Assembly: GCF_037975245.1 (NCBI RefSeq)
Contig: NC_092577.1
Coordinates: 27,401,398 to 27,465,397, forward strand
Length of the DNA stretch: 64,000 nt
Origin: Apostichopus japonicus
Taxonomy: Eukaryota; Echinodermata; Holothuroidea; Aspidochirotida; Stichopodidae
Direction: 5' to 3'
Part shown: piece by piece, positions 25,305 to 36,858 of the stretch
How positions within the stretch are numbered: the first letter of the stretch is position 1
How the letters are laid out: each line of letters begins with the position of its first letter
Program-made: the position numbers and the translations under genes
Notes under the pieces: model-generated
What the model was told of the DNA's origin: nothing
The model's database searches: none
What the model saw: only the letters and a program-made list of their open reading frames with translations

Positions 25305-25358
25305 CGATAGCGTTCAGAGTGAATCATTCTATAGAATGATCCACTCTGAACGCTATCG
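25305..25358. repeat. Near-perfect 54-bp palindrome
   Basis: Two 27-bp arms beginning CGATAGCGTTCAGAGTG meet at a CTATAG centre, with a single mismatch and no spacer. It could extrude as a cruciform or fold as a hairpin. It lies about 630 bp upstream of the caveolin-1-like ATG. Confidence 0.95.
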
Positions 25359-25988
25359 ACTGAATTCAGTTTTCGTGGCAGGTTCTTTTGGCTAGCTTTT
25401 CTAAAAAAATCCCTTGATGATGTGTCAGTTGTAAATGAAAACTGCAAGAAAGTCCTTTGGAAAGTGATCTATTGTAACCCTATCTTTGAATATACTAGGC
25501 GTTTAGCTTATTTATGTTTCGTCTTGCGGTGTTTATGTTCACTAAACTGGATTCTCTTGTGGTTGGTACCGACTAGAGTATAGGTTACTATACTTGCTAT
25601 GTTTCTTCGTCAAATGATTTATGTAATATTATAAGTAAGCTGTTTATGGTTTCTTTGTTTTTTATGACCTCGCAATCAGGGCAGGAATATAAAGAGTCAA
25701 ATAAACTCAAACTACAATTCTCATACACAAAGTCGGCTTACTATAATCTCGTGACGTATAACCAGTGTAATACGGGTAATAATAGCTATGACTATCATGT
25801 GAGTTAGTCATTAATTATACTTTATATACGACTAATGAGACCAAAGTCTACAATTTGGATCGCTATATGGTGGGTAGATGTCGTTTAATGATTGACTTAG
25901 AAGTAGATCTCTTGATTACATTCAGTTTCGGTATAAGTGTTTCCAGATAAGTAATTTACAGCCATTCGCACGTAAACACTGACTTCGT

Positions 25989-28042
25989 ATGGCCACCAGT
26001 CCAGACTCAAAAACCGATATGGCGGACACAACCCAGCAACATGTTAACATGCAACAAGTGGGTTACCCAAACTACGGATCACAACAACCCACTGTTATTG
26101 TCACAAACCCACCACCTCCTGCTTACAACCATCCCGTCCCGAACAACGTACAGTATGGCTATCAAACACCCGAGCAATCATGTTGCCAACCGTCGCAAGA
26201 AACTGCCGTAGATATAGAATCTGCTGCCACGGGCCAGCTCGAAGACTTCTTTGAGATGAAGCCTCACCTAAAGGTAAAGCAATCTTTTATGTAGATTAAG
26301 TTTGACAAATCTTTCATATAAGGAAGGATTCCTCGGTAACCAGTCCGTCATATCTTGTTTTATAAAGGTTGCGCCATTAGTGGGAGGGTGATGGGTGGGG
26401 GGGGGGGGCGGGGAGTGGAGGATGTGGTACGTGATTGGAGGAGATAGTTCTTCCCATTCAATCAGTTTTTGCGGATAATAATTGTTTAAATATTCTTCCT
26501 GAAATGTAATCAAACGGATGTTAGATTAGATCTGTTAGCTGGGAACTAGCCTTTTAGAAACAGTTCTAGAAATTACTGTTACTGTAAGTTGTAAAGTTTG
26601 ACACCTCATTTTGTGATCAATAAATTACAGCTTCTTTAATTCTGTTCTTGTTTGAAAGCAAATGCTGGTGTGGGACTGGTTCATATAAAATATTTTGTGC
26701 TTCCTTCATCTTACACGTTATACTGAGCCATCGAAGGTATACGTCAGTGCCATATATACATATATATTAAGAGCAATGAAATGAACTAAAACCGTTAGGT
26801 CCCCACACACCTCGATGGAGTTTTCATTTCACTATTGAATGCTTTCGTTTTGTGAGACAACAGAGGCTTCGTGTGTTGAAACAGGATGGCAATAAATTGC
26901 AGACGATCAGTATATATAATACCAAACCAAATTGAGTATCAACTCAAGTAAACAATAGAGAGGTTTGTTACTGGCTGTAGCAATCGGTGATAAAATAACT
27001 GCTCGGAAACATTCGGACCTTGTGAATTTAAAACTGTTATTTGTTTTTCACCGTACAGGTTGACTTTAACGGTGTATTCCAAGAGCCCAAAGACGCCGGC
27101 GGCGTTAGCTTCGTGACCACATATAACACTACCATATACTATTGGACTAAGGTAGGAATAATAACGTTCAATAATATATCACAATAAAGATTTATAGAGC
27201 TAAAGACTAGAAATTGATGGTATTGAAAAATGTTATATAGTAAGAATGATAAGAAAAAGTGAGTAGCCAACGCCCTTTCCAACAGGCATGATTGCGCGGA
27301 TGTAAAATATCAGCTATTACCTTCACCCTCTCACCTGGACCCCGGCTGTACAATATCAGCTATTTACTGCACCCTCTCACCTGATGTACAATATCAGCTA
27401 CCGTATTTACTTCACCCACTCACCTGGACCCAGCGGGAGTGGGGTTTCAGTTACGTTTCAGTATCTTCATCAACTTTCATATATTTCCTGTCCCTGATTG
27501 TTGCATTGTAGTGCAGAAATGTGTTTTATTTATCGGACACACATCGATGACACAACCCTATAGTATCAGCGAACATTTACTTCCTATCCAATATTAACTC
27601 ACCTACCTATTTGTATTACCTATAGTTCTTGTTCTCTCCTTTCATGAACTTTGCTCTATTTCAATGCAATTCGGAACTCAACTTTTCCTTGTAAATGTAC
27701 ATGTTTTGTGTCTTTTTTTTTCAGCGTTGTTTGTATATTTTCCTGGTGTGCATCCTTGGCCCTATTATGGCTTTCAGCTTCGGATTGGTCTTCGCGCTGA
27801 TGGATTTCCTTAGTATTTGGTGTGTGAATCCTTCGGTGCGTCTACTGCACATCATGCTCCGCTTCACCAGTAATGCGTACCGCCCTCTAACCAGGATTCT
27901 TCTTGACCCTATCTTCGAATCCTTTGGCCAAGTATATCGCGTCAGGAATTCCGGAGTGTTCACTGAAAGAAAATACAAGTTGGACGTCACTGGTATCACA
28001 CTTGGCGGCGGCGGTGAGAGCGATCACCAGCATACTTCTTAG
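25989..28042 (+). CDS. Caveolin family protein, tandem copy 1
   Basis: Three exons, 25989-26273, 27059-27151 and 27725-28042, all phase 0 with consensus GT/AG, give 231 residues. Residues 1-95 are a P/Q/N/Y-rich cytosolic segment with a CC pair. From about residue 96 the caveolin core starts: VDFNGVFQEP stands where vertebrate caveolins have FEDVIAEP. A scaffolding-like stretch ending in YYWTKRCLY follows, then the hydrophobic hairpin (about 132-165; GPIMAFSFG matches GIPMALIWG). After it come a W/VNP turn and DPIFESFGQVYRVR, matching the caveolin DPLFEAVGK region. The tail continues about 30 residues with FTERKYKLDVTGI, shared with copy 2. Caveolins oligomerise in the inner leaflet of the plasma membrane and shape caveolae. 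Which vertebrate CAV it equals is unclear; lineage-specific duplication is likely. The stop codon touches a MITE. Confidence 0.92.
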
Positions 28043-28325
28043 CAGGCGCGTAGCCAAGGGGGAGGGGCGAAGGGGGGACCGCCCCCACCCCTCGAGCATG
28101 TTTTTAGTGTACGTTTTTATGATATCGCTAGTAATTTCAAATAGAAAATGCTTAGATGCAACTTGCAAGGCCTGGGAAGTACCATTTCCAGCGATCTGGG
28201 AGGCATTTTCGATCAAAATTGTCATGTACGCTTCGCGCCAACTTATGGTGGCCCTACGCTTAGATAGTTTCCAATGCCGAATCTACGGCTCTGATAATTT
28301 GCCTACAGGTTCGCCCCTCCCTTGG
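28043..28325 (+). mobile_element. hAT-type MITE abutting the caveolin stop codon
   Basis: Starts CAGGCGCGTAGCCAAG on the base after the TAG stop. It matches the 19922-20206 element along its length, but the right TIR is missing: the sequence runs from CCCTCCCTTGGC into an A16 tract. The 3' UTR of caveolin copy 1 must therefore be MITE-derived. Confidence 0.88.
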
Positions 28326-28344
28326 CTCATTTACAAGAAAAAAA

Positions 28345-29605
28345 AAAAAAAACAGGTGATTACCAAGAAGTGCGAATCATATTATCAGTCACATTATACT
28401 GCGCTGTATCATAACTTTTCAGTTGAAGTGAGATAAAGTCTTATTAACAGTAAATAGCTGCTAGCTACGAGTGTTATCATTAATATATGCCTTATAGGTT
28501 TTTATCTAACAGATGTATTATACGTGTCATAATGTGAAAAAAGTAGACAATCGATAATGAAATCTCTTCTTTGATTCAATTTACTCGACGTGTATACTCT
28601 TAGTAATCAGGGGTATTCAATATCTGGAGACTGATTCACCTGAATCAACCAATCAATTGTCTGTAAATCAAGTCACATTATGTATAAACTATTCAAAGAC
28701 GCTCATACTATGTTTGACTAATTTCAATGAAGAATGTCAACAATCTGCAATGTTTAGGAAGAGTTTGGAAGTCAACCCCCACCCCCCCCCCCCCTCTCCG
28801 CCTAAAAAGGAAATAAACATTTAAAACATTTAGTCGATATTCTATGATACCACAATTTCGAATTGATGAGCAGCTCAAGTTATATTATTTTAGAGGATAC
28901 AACAGAAAATATTATGTTTAGACTTACATTTCGAATGTATAATTTACTTGATGAACTATTACTTACCAAATGATGATTTTTTTATTTATCTTTTAAAATT
29001 TGCGATCTGTTATTTTACATGCATGCACTAATTAAGAACGGGATATCTTGGTTTATTGTGTGCAACGTATTATACAATTGAAATATTATATTATACAACT
29101 GAAATGATAAATTTACGTGTTTTTTAGTTTTGTTTGATTAGTTTGACTTTAAATACATCAAATGTTTAAAATACATGAAACTTTTCGTTGAGTATGACAT
29201 GCATGTCATCATTTCTGTTCAAATTTAATTGTTAGTTTTCATAAATTTATTTGATAACATTTGTAATCACTCTTAATTGTCATAAAATGTTCTTTTACTT
29301 TTCTATAAGCACAAGATCCAATGACAATATAGCACATGACAAATTTGTAATAATTTGTTATTATTACTTGCATTTTGTTTGAGATTTTCGTGTTATCCCA
29401 ACCAGTGTTGTGTTGAAGTGATTTACATCAGGAATCTGGATTTGTTATCCAACCACTGATCCTTAGTATTCCTTATAATTATAATCATGAGGCAAACGAT
29501 ATCGTTGATCCTTCATCCTAGATCAGAGTTGATCCAATGTCTGATGCCTTCTTTCATGGCAGTCTATTAAATCATTTTGATTAATGAGCCTCTTTTAAGT
29601 GTAGT
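28345..29605. other. AT-rich intergenic stretch, no feature recognised
   Basis: No coding frame, RNA gene or repeat is recognised apart from a C-rich tract at about 28777-28795. AATAAA occurs near 28811 and might serve caveolin copy 1. Confidence 0.3.
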
Positions 29606-29608
29606 ATC

Positions 29609-29815
29609 CAGGGGGCGGACTGGGTCTTAAAACCGGCCGGTGCATTTTTCACCTAGACCGGCACATTATTCATTGATATGTTACTTACATAGTGATCACC
29701 GTCCTGGGGGAGGGGTCTAAGGGGAGGGGTTGCCCCTCCCCTTTGCGATTTTTTTGAAGTTAAGGAATGCCTAGATGCAATATGGTGCTATATTTCTCAA
29801 TTTTGTAGGTTACAG
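29609..29815. mobile_element. DNA-transposon fragment (CCAGGGGGCGGACTGGG end)
   Basis: The terminus-like CCAGGGGGCGGACTGGG is followed by a GGGGAGGGG / CCCCTCCCC hairpin and CTAGATGCAATATGGTGC. That last segment is shared in diverged form with the element at 52525-52874. No matching right end was found. Confidence 0.4.
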
Positions 29816-30494
29816 TAATCCTTAAAAAAAGACCCAAAAATAATTTTCCAGAAGCAACACTTGATGAAAATGAGTTAAAAACGTAAACAAAAATAGACTA
29901 AAATATATGTTTTAGAATGGATTTTATTAAGTTTTTTAAGCATTTTGTGACAACATGCTTAAAAAAAATGGAAAAAACCTAAATAAAATCCACTAAATCA
30001 TATAGTTCAATAACACGAGCACATGTCATGTCTACGAGAGTATAGCCTACGCAGTTCGCTGCTTCTGGCAGCCACACCATCAATGATATTTTTAGTGTCA
30101 AGTTTGGCCAAGATCCTTTTTCTACAGACATCAACATAAACGCCTCAAGATGTTCGTCGACGACTAACATTCGTCTAATTTTGATAAACAAACACCCTAC
30201 TGTATGTGGGTCATTTTTATTCATACATAATCTCAGGAAGAAGCTACTGAGCGATATCCAAATAATCTAATAAGATTTTACCTTATTTTACTTCGTTTTC
30301 TGGAGTTCGAGATTAATAAAATCTGTATTCTCTGCCAATGCTATGTATACGTCAGAATGCATTGGTCACCGTACTTGTATATCTGCCACTGGTAGTATCC
30401 CAAAGTGCGGGTATTGAAATTAGGCTAGAATTAATAGTTATTATTCATAGTTCACAATATTTGTTATACACGTTTAACTTGGTATACCAGGGAC

Positions 30495-30745
30495 TAGAGT
30501 CGGGTACAGTATTTTCGAGTCCAAGGTAAGTTCCTTAAAACACCAGTAGATTCGAGAACAGGGTAAGTTCCTTGGAACACCAGGGACTGAAGTCTAGTCC
30601 AGTAGATTCGAGTCCAAGGTAAGTTCCTTGGTATACCAGGGACTGAAGTCGAGTCCAGTGAATTCGAGTCCAAGTTACAGTTCCTTGGTATACCAGGGAC
30701 TGAAGTCTAATCCAGTAGATTCGAGTCCAAGGTAAAGTTCTAGTT
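30495..30745. repeat. About 60-bp tandem repeat, four copies
   Basis: Units run CCAGGGACTGAAGTC, AGTCCAGTAGATTCGAGTCC, AAGGTAAGTTCCTTGG with indels. The PyPy-G-GTAAGT phrase resembles a splice donor in each unit, but no exon is evident. Confidence 0.85.
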
Positions 30746-31249
30746 CGAAGTATATGGTCTAGATACCACCGACTGCGACCACAGTGCTACCCCTACACCT
30801 TGTCACGTCCATTTAAATATATGATGAGATATCAATTGTATTTTATTTAAAGATTCAGGACATAACAAAATATACACCTGCCTTCAGCTGTATTATCTAG
30901 GTATCGTAGTAAATATCTATCTTCTAAGGAATCACAGAAAATTAAACTCAAACTCATATGGGTATAGCGATATTGATCAGCTAGGATACATCAAAACGTC
31001 CAAAAAGTATATTATAGCAGTATTAATATATATAAAGTTATTTGACGATTGCTTGTAACAAACTGTTAATTGAAAAAGTACTGACATGTTCACATCACTT
31101 TATGCAGAACATGGAAAAAAATACCAATATATAGCAAGGAGAACCTTCCAACAAACACACCATTTGTAGTCTGGGTTGAGGTTTTTCATATTCTACGCAG
31201 CGCCGTTTAAAATTTGATGCACCTGGCTTGGTCATAACAGAACTTACAG

Positions 31250-31462
31250 AAAGTTAGCTCTTGAAAGTTATTCAAAAATCAGCATCTGTTGTTGGTGAAA
31301 GAAGGTTAGCTCTTGAAAGTCATTCACAAATCAGCATCTGTTGTTGGTGAAAGAAGGTTAGCTCTTGAAAGTTATTCACAAATCAGCACTGTTGTTGGTG
31401 AAAGAAGGTTAGCTCTTGGGAGTTATTCACAAATCAGCATTGTTGTTGGTGAAAGAAACATG
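31250..31462. repeat. About 55-bp tandem repeat, four copies
   Basis: Unit GTTAGCTCTTGAAAGTTATT, CACAAATCAGCATCTG, TTGTTGGTGAAAGAAG. The open frame across it is not coding by any family match. Confidence 0.9.
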
Positions 31463-31849
31463 CAGGTTGGCCCTGTCTTTGATAAAATGATTGGGAGGTA
31501 CAAGTGTGCTATATAACATTCAATTTTGGTTGCCACAACTTCAAGTTCAGGACATATACAGGGTGTGGATAACGAACTATATATATCTGAACTATTTCTA
31601 TAATTCATGTTCCATGTTTGATAGAGAGAAAAAAACCAGCTACTTGCATGAAGTCATATAATATATTCTGCACGAACTTATTATACCTTTGAGTTTTTGC
31701 TCCTATGATGAAAAGTATACAGCAAGACCTACTATGACAATGAGTAACAAGTACTTTGTTTGTTAAACAAATGCGTATCCCTCGTATAAATCCACGATAG
31801 ATCATAGCATACTCTTGACAAGTTTCCAAAATACGGCCTTATGTTTACT

Positions 31850-32877
31850 TAGGTCTTATCTTGTTGATTGACACTTAAGAGTTCAAATTCTGTCCCAACA
31901 AATCTTCTGATCATCTACGTAGTTTTGGTGTGCCTCAGGGAAGCGTCCTATAGGATCATTATTATTCACAATCTATACTAAGCCACTGGGGTGATATTCT
32001 ACTATAGAATATCGAGTAAATCAAAACTTTCTTTCACATGAAAGCGGATGATAAGCAAATTTTGGACTGACGTTGATTTAGATGACCCAATTGACATGCA
32101 AACTAAGATCGGCTTAATTATTTATATTCAGAATTGGATGGTACTAAACAAACTCAAACGTTTAACACTGACAAAACTTAATTTTTGCTGTTAGTATCAA
32201 AATCCCGACAAAAGAAGGTGCCCAACATAAAATTAAACCTTTGCGGGATAATTGTTAATCCATGCACTCATGCACGAAATTTGGGCATCACTCTTGATAC
32301 AAATTTAACCCTAAAGAAACATATCTCAAATATTTATAATGTACTACCTGTCTCGTGAACTAAGTGAACGCTTAATTCATGCTTTTGTGACATCTCGTCT
32401 CGACTTTTCCAAACACCTTATACAAATCGTCTGCAAAACGTTCAAAACTGGGCTGCCAAACTGCTGTTTGAACAGTCAAAATGCGCTCACGTTACCCCTT
32501 CTTAGATTGTTGCACTGGTTACCAATTGAAGCAAGAATACAATTCAAAATTATTACTTTAGTACATGGCTGCATCTACGGTTTCTTACCAAAATATCTCT
32601 GTGAAACTACATCCATTAAGAAATTCAAATGCCATACCCGTCAATCTAGTTTTGTTACTTTACTTGTTCTTCAAACTGTTGGTGTTACTTGTAGTAAGCG
32701 TGGTTTTTGTATCTCTGGTCCAAAGTCATGGAGTTCCCTTCCCAATTATCTAACATGCATACCCGATAAATCATACTTCATGGCCAAGCTAAAACGTACC
32801 TCTTCACGAGGTGTTGTTGCTGATTTTGTTTAGGATTGTTTTGTTTTCTATGTTAATTGTACGGCGCTTTTGACAAC
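31850..32877 (+). mobile_element. 5'-truncated non-LTR LINE (CR1/L2-like), reverse-transcriptase end
   Basis: GVPQGSVL at about 31928 and the ADD core (KADD in place of YADD) near 32045 mark RT motifs in different frames. From 32339 a longer frame carries LRLLHWLPIEARIQFKI, a signature of the C-terminal part of CR1/L2/Jockey-type RTs, then the usual GPKSWSSLPNYL end. At least two frame changes and several stops show decay. The 3' end GTACGGCGCTTTTGACAAC leads straight into an ATC repeat tail. Confidence 0.85.
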
Positions 32878-33411
<534 letters not shown>

Positions 33412-34123
33412 TGATAAGATATCAGAGGTCCAGTACTGTATGTATGATAGCATAGGCATGATAAACTAGCGAGTGTTACCTTTACTGAACAATGGTGCGG
33501 TATTCTGGTAGCATCAATGTTAATACTTTACAACAGCTAGGAACCACGGTAAGTGCCATCATATCTAAAAAATACTAAATGATTTCAAGTGATGCTTTAA
33601 CGCTTTGCAGTTCACAAACACGCGGTATAGTGAAGATTGATTAGCAAAGATGTATTGTTTGTCATACGTGACAGTTGCTATTGAGCTGCATAACACGTTA
33701 ACGTATATATTAGACTTTAGCCGCATTACTGTAATTTGGTCCCGTACCGAATATTTGAGATGCCATTGAGATTTATTTTAGATAAATATCAATATGTTAA
33801 GGTTTTGTTGCTATTCTTTGTTCTATGTTTCATTTCTTAACGTGAAGATACTTTGAAAGGCGATCGTTATTCCCGATATCTCAATATATAACCTCAATAT
33901 CAAATACATTATGATATTGATACCAGTATAACCATCATCAATATTTTTAACGTGGCGCCTTAAAAGCTCCGTACTACTTACGTCATCTTCCGGTGACTAG
34001 AATTGGTATTTGTTTTATTGACAAGCCGTCCATAGTGATGGAATTATGTAAATAACATATTTAACTACTCTTTAACCTTTCTTTGTCTCTTCTTTAATTT
34101 TCGCGTGACTTTAATTTTTTTGC

Positions 34124-34131
34124 TATAAATA
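34124..34131 (+). promoter_or_regulatory. TATA-box candidate upstream of caveolin copy 2
   Basis: TATAAATA lies 230 bp upstream of the ATG at 34354 with no other ATG-initiated long frame between. A start site near 34155 would give a 5' UTR of about 200 bases. Motif-only evidence. Confidence 0.35.
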
Positions 34132-34353
34132 AACATTACCGGACAAGATAACGATCGTGTCAAGCACGTTGGAAGTAGTTAATAAATAACACACTGCAGC
34201 TATATAGATTTATGATTCTGTTCATCTTTATTAACGGCCAGAGATCTTTGTCGCCAACGATTACGTCATATCATATTTTGTCAGTGACGATTGAACACCA
34301 CCACGATTTTGATATAATATCTATAATTTCATTTCGGTTCATTGGACACCAAA

Positions 34354-36826
34354 ATGGCAACAAGTTCGGTTGACAAACTGAAAGAAGCCGAGCAGAGGCA
34401 TGGCCTGAGTGGTCCAGGGACAATTTATCCATCCGTACCAGCTTACGAAGAGCTGCAGGTCATGTCGACCCCGAATCAGCAGTCCTCGGGATGTTGTGGG
34501 GCCCCTCATTGGAAGGAGTCACCTCAGTCATCCTACAGTGAAATTGAAGATTACTATGAGCTAAAACAACATGTATCGGTAAGAAACCGTGTATATACTT
34601 CAACTCAACCTTATTGAAAACTATGTTAAATGCTTAATTTATTGTAAAGGAAAAATTCGGAAAAGAGTGGGTACGAGTTCATGTTATTAGCTTTATATAT
34701 AGTTGAAGTATAGACTTACACTGACCGCATCAGCTCATGTTACAACTTTTATGGATATAATAAGATACGTATACGTAGGCTACAGCAGTCTTATACGGTG
34801 ACTTCATTCTAGGTTGCTGAGAGCTGCATCATAATGCATGTTTATGTAAGCTTGTTTGTTTATATGTGAGTGTGTTAATTATGCTAAGGATCAATGTTAA
34901 AGACATTGATTCATTATAGGTAAGGGACCGATTGAAATTTTCAATCAATTCGTAAACAAGGAATTCCATAACCAGAAAATCGGTTTACATTGATAATGTA
35001 GTAAGCACAAGTATGGACCCTGACCCAGTACTGTATTCTAGAGTTATTGAATTGGACTTCATGCATACGGATGGTGGGTGGGATTTAATTATTATGAAGG
35101 ATTCCAAGATACTGTTTCTCAATAACTGGCACCGGTGATGTGTGCTGAGTGGATAAAGGCGGTGATATTTGAAGCAATGAGGCTTAGCCATCGGGAGGTA
35201 CCGGGTTCAATCCCCGGCCGGTCATAGTAAGGTGGGGTTTTCATCCAAGAGCAATCTACGGTTTAACCATCTGAAATGACTTTTTAAATTGAAAAGTTTC
35301 CAATTTGAGTTAAAATGTTGAATTGGAAGCCACCCAACGTGTAAATGGTATTCCATAAGCCCTGTTGGCTTTCTACCACATTTGTGGTCGCTTAAGCGTT
35401 TAAAAATAAATGCTGAATTTTATTATAATTATTATTCGGTTGTTATTATTATTATTATTATAAATACTATTATTATTATCATTATTATTGTTGTTATTAT
35501 TATTGTTGTTATTATTATTATTATAATTATAATTATTATTATAATTATTATAACCGCATCTTGTGTTGATTTCGTACCTCTGCTGAGAGCCACGTTTATG
35601 AATATTGACAAAGTAACAACTCAGGCCTGTCATGCATACGGCCGGGAGAGAAGATAAACACAGATTATCATGATGCGTTTGTCGACAGTGATGTAACGCA
35701 TTATCTCGTGATGCAATCCTACGCATATATTGCGCATATATTTGACATATAGCTAAGAATATTCATTAAGCCATTGAATTTGGTAAATGATGTTCCCACT
35801 GAAGTATTTTATCCTATCATAAAGTGACGTGACCTTTTCGTTTTCAGGTTGATTTTCAAGCAACGTTCCGGGCACCAGAGAGTCGCGGTGCTGTCGAAGC
35901 TGTGACAAAGTTCAACCGCTTAGTGTTTCACTGGACGAAGGTTAGTTTAATCTGAAAGATGGAATACATTTTCCACCAAATACCATGTGATACAGGCTTT
36001 GTCAGTCTATGAGACTCAAATGGTTGAACATGACATTTAAATTATTGATTTTAGTTACAATACTAAAGAGTAACAACTTGTAACGAGAGGAACAACTTAA
36101 CCTACTTTTCTTGAGAATAAATTATGAAAGATCCTATACTAGATTATTGTACTGGTGGGTTTATTTAACCAGCAAACTGCTGCTCTTACAAGCTATCTGA
36201 ATTAACTGACCATCTATAGTCAACCGGTGGGACCCATATAAAGCAAACACAGAATATATATAAATGATTCAGTTAACTAGCACTAAGAAGGTGTATTAAC
36301 GTTTCAGAAAATGAAACGTCTAGCGATTTGCCAAATTATTCAGGAAATGCTTACAAACTGGATTTCAATAAATAACTCTAAGTGATGTAGAAGCAAACCT
36401 TCATCTTTTTCATTGTTTTTTTTTCTATAACTTTCATATGATTTCTTTGAATTGTATGCAAGGCCGGGAAGACACCTTGTAGCCCTCTTATTATTACACA
36501 CTTACCTGTGTACTAAACGTTTACATTATTCATGCCTGGATATACTTTTATACTATTTATTAAAAGGACTGTATATGACACCAACTATGCTTGGTTTGCT
36601 GAAATAGCTATACAGTTTCAAATATAATAACATCTGGTTAATAACATATGGTTAATTTTGAATTGGAATAACTATAACATACAATATGGTGAGTAGGTGA
36701 CATAAGGCTGCATTATTCATAGGCGTACGAGGCGGGGGGGCAGGGGGGGCAGACTGCCCCCCCAAATTTCCAGAGGACAAGAAATTCGGGCAAAAGTCCT
36801 GAAAAATTCGGGCAGCCTAAGAGGAG

Positions 36827-36858
<32 letters not shown>

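Noticed and set aside
27903-28436. 177-residue plus-strand frame over caveolin exon 3 and the MITE
   Set aside because: Out-of-frame shadow of caveolin that runs on into the MITE.
35150-35225. Functional tRNA gene (strong B box)
   Set aside because: No acceptor-stem pairing or anticodon arm can be drawn with confidence, and the sequence continues into a SINE body with a repeat tail.
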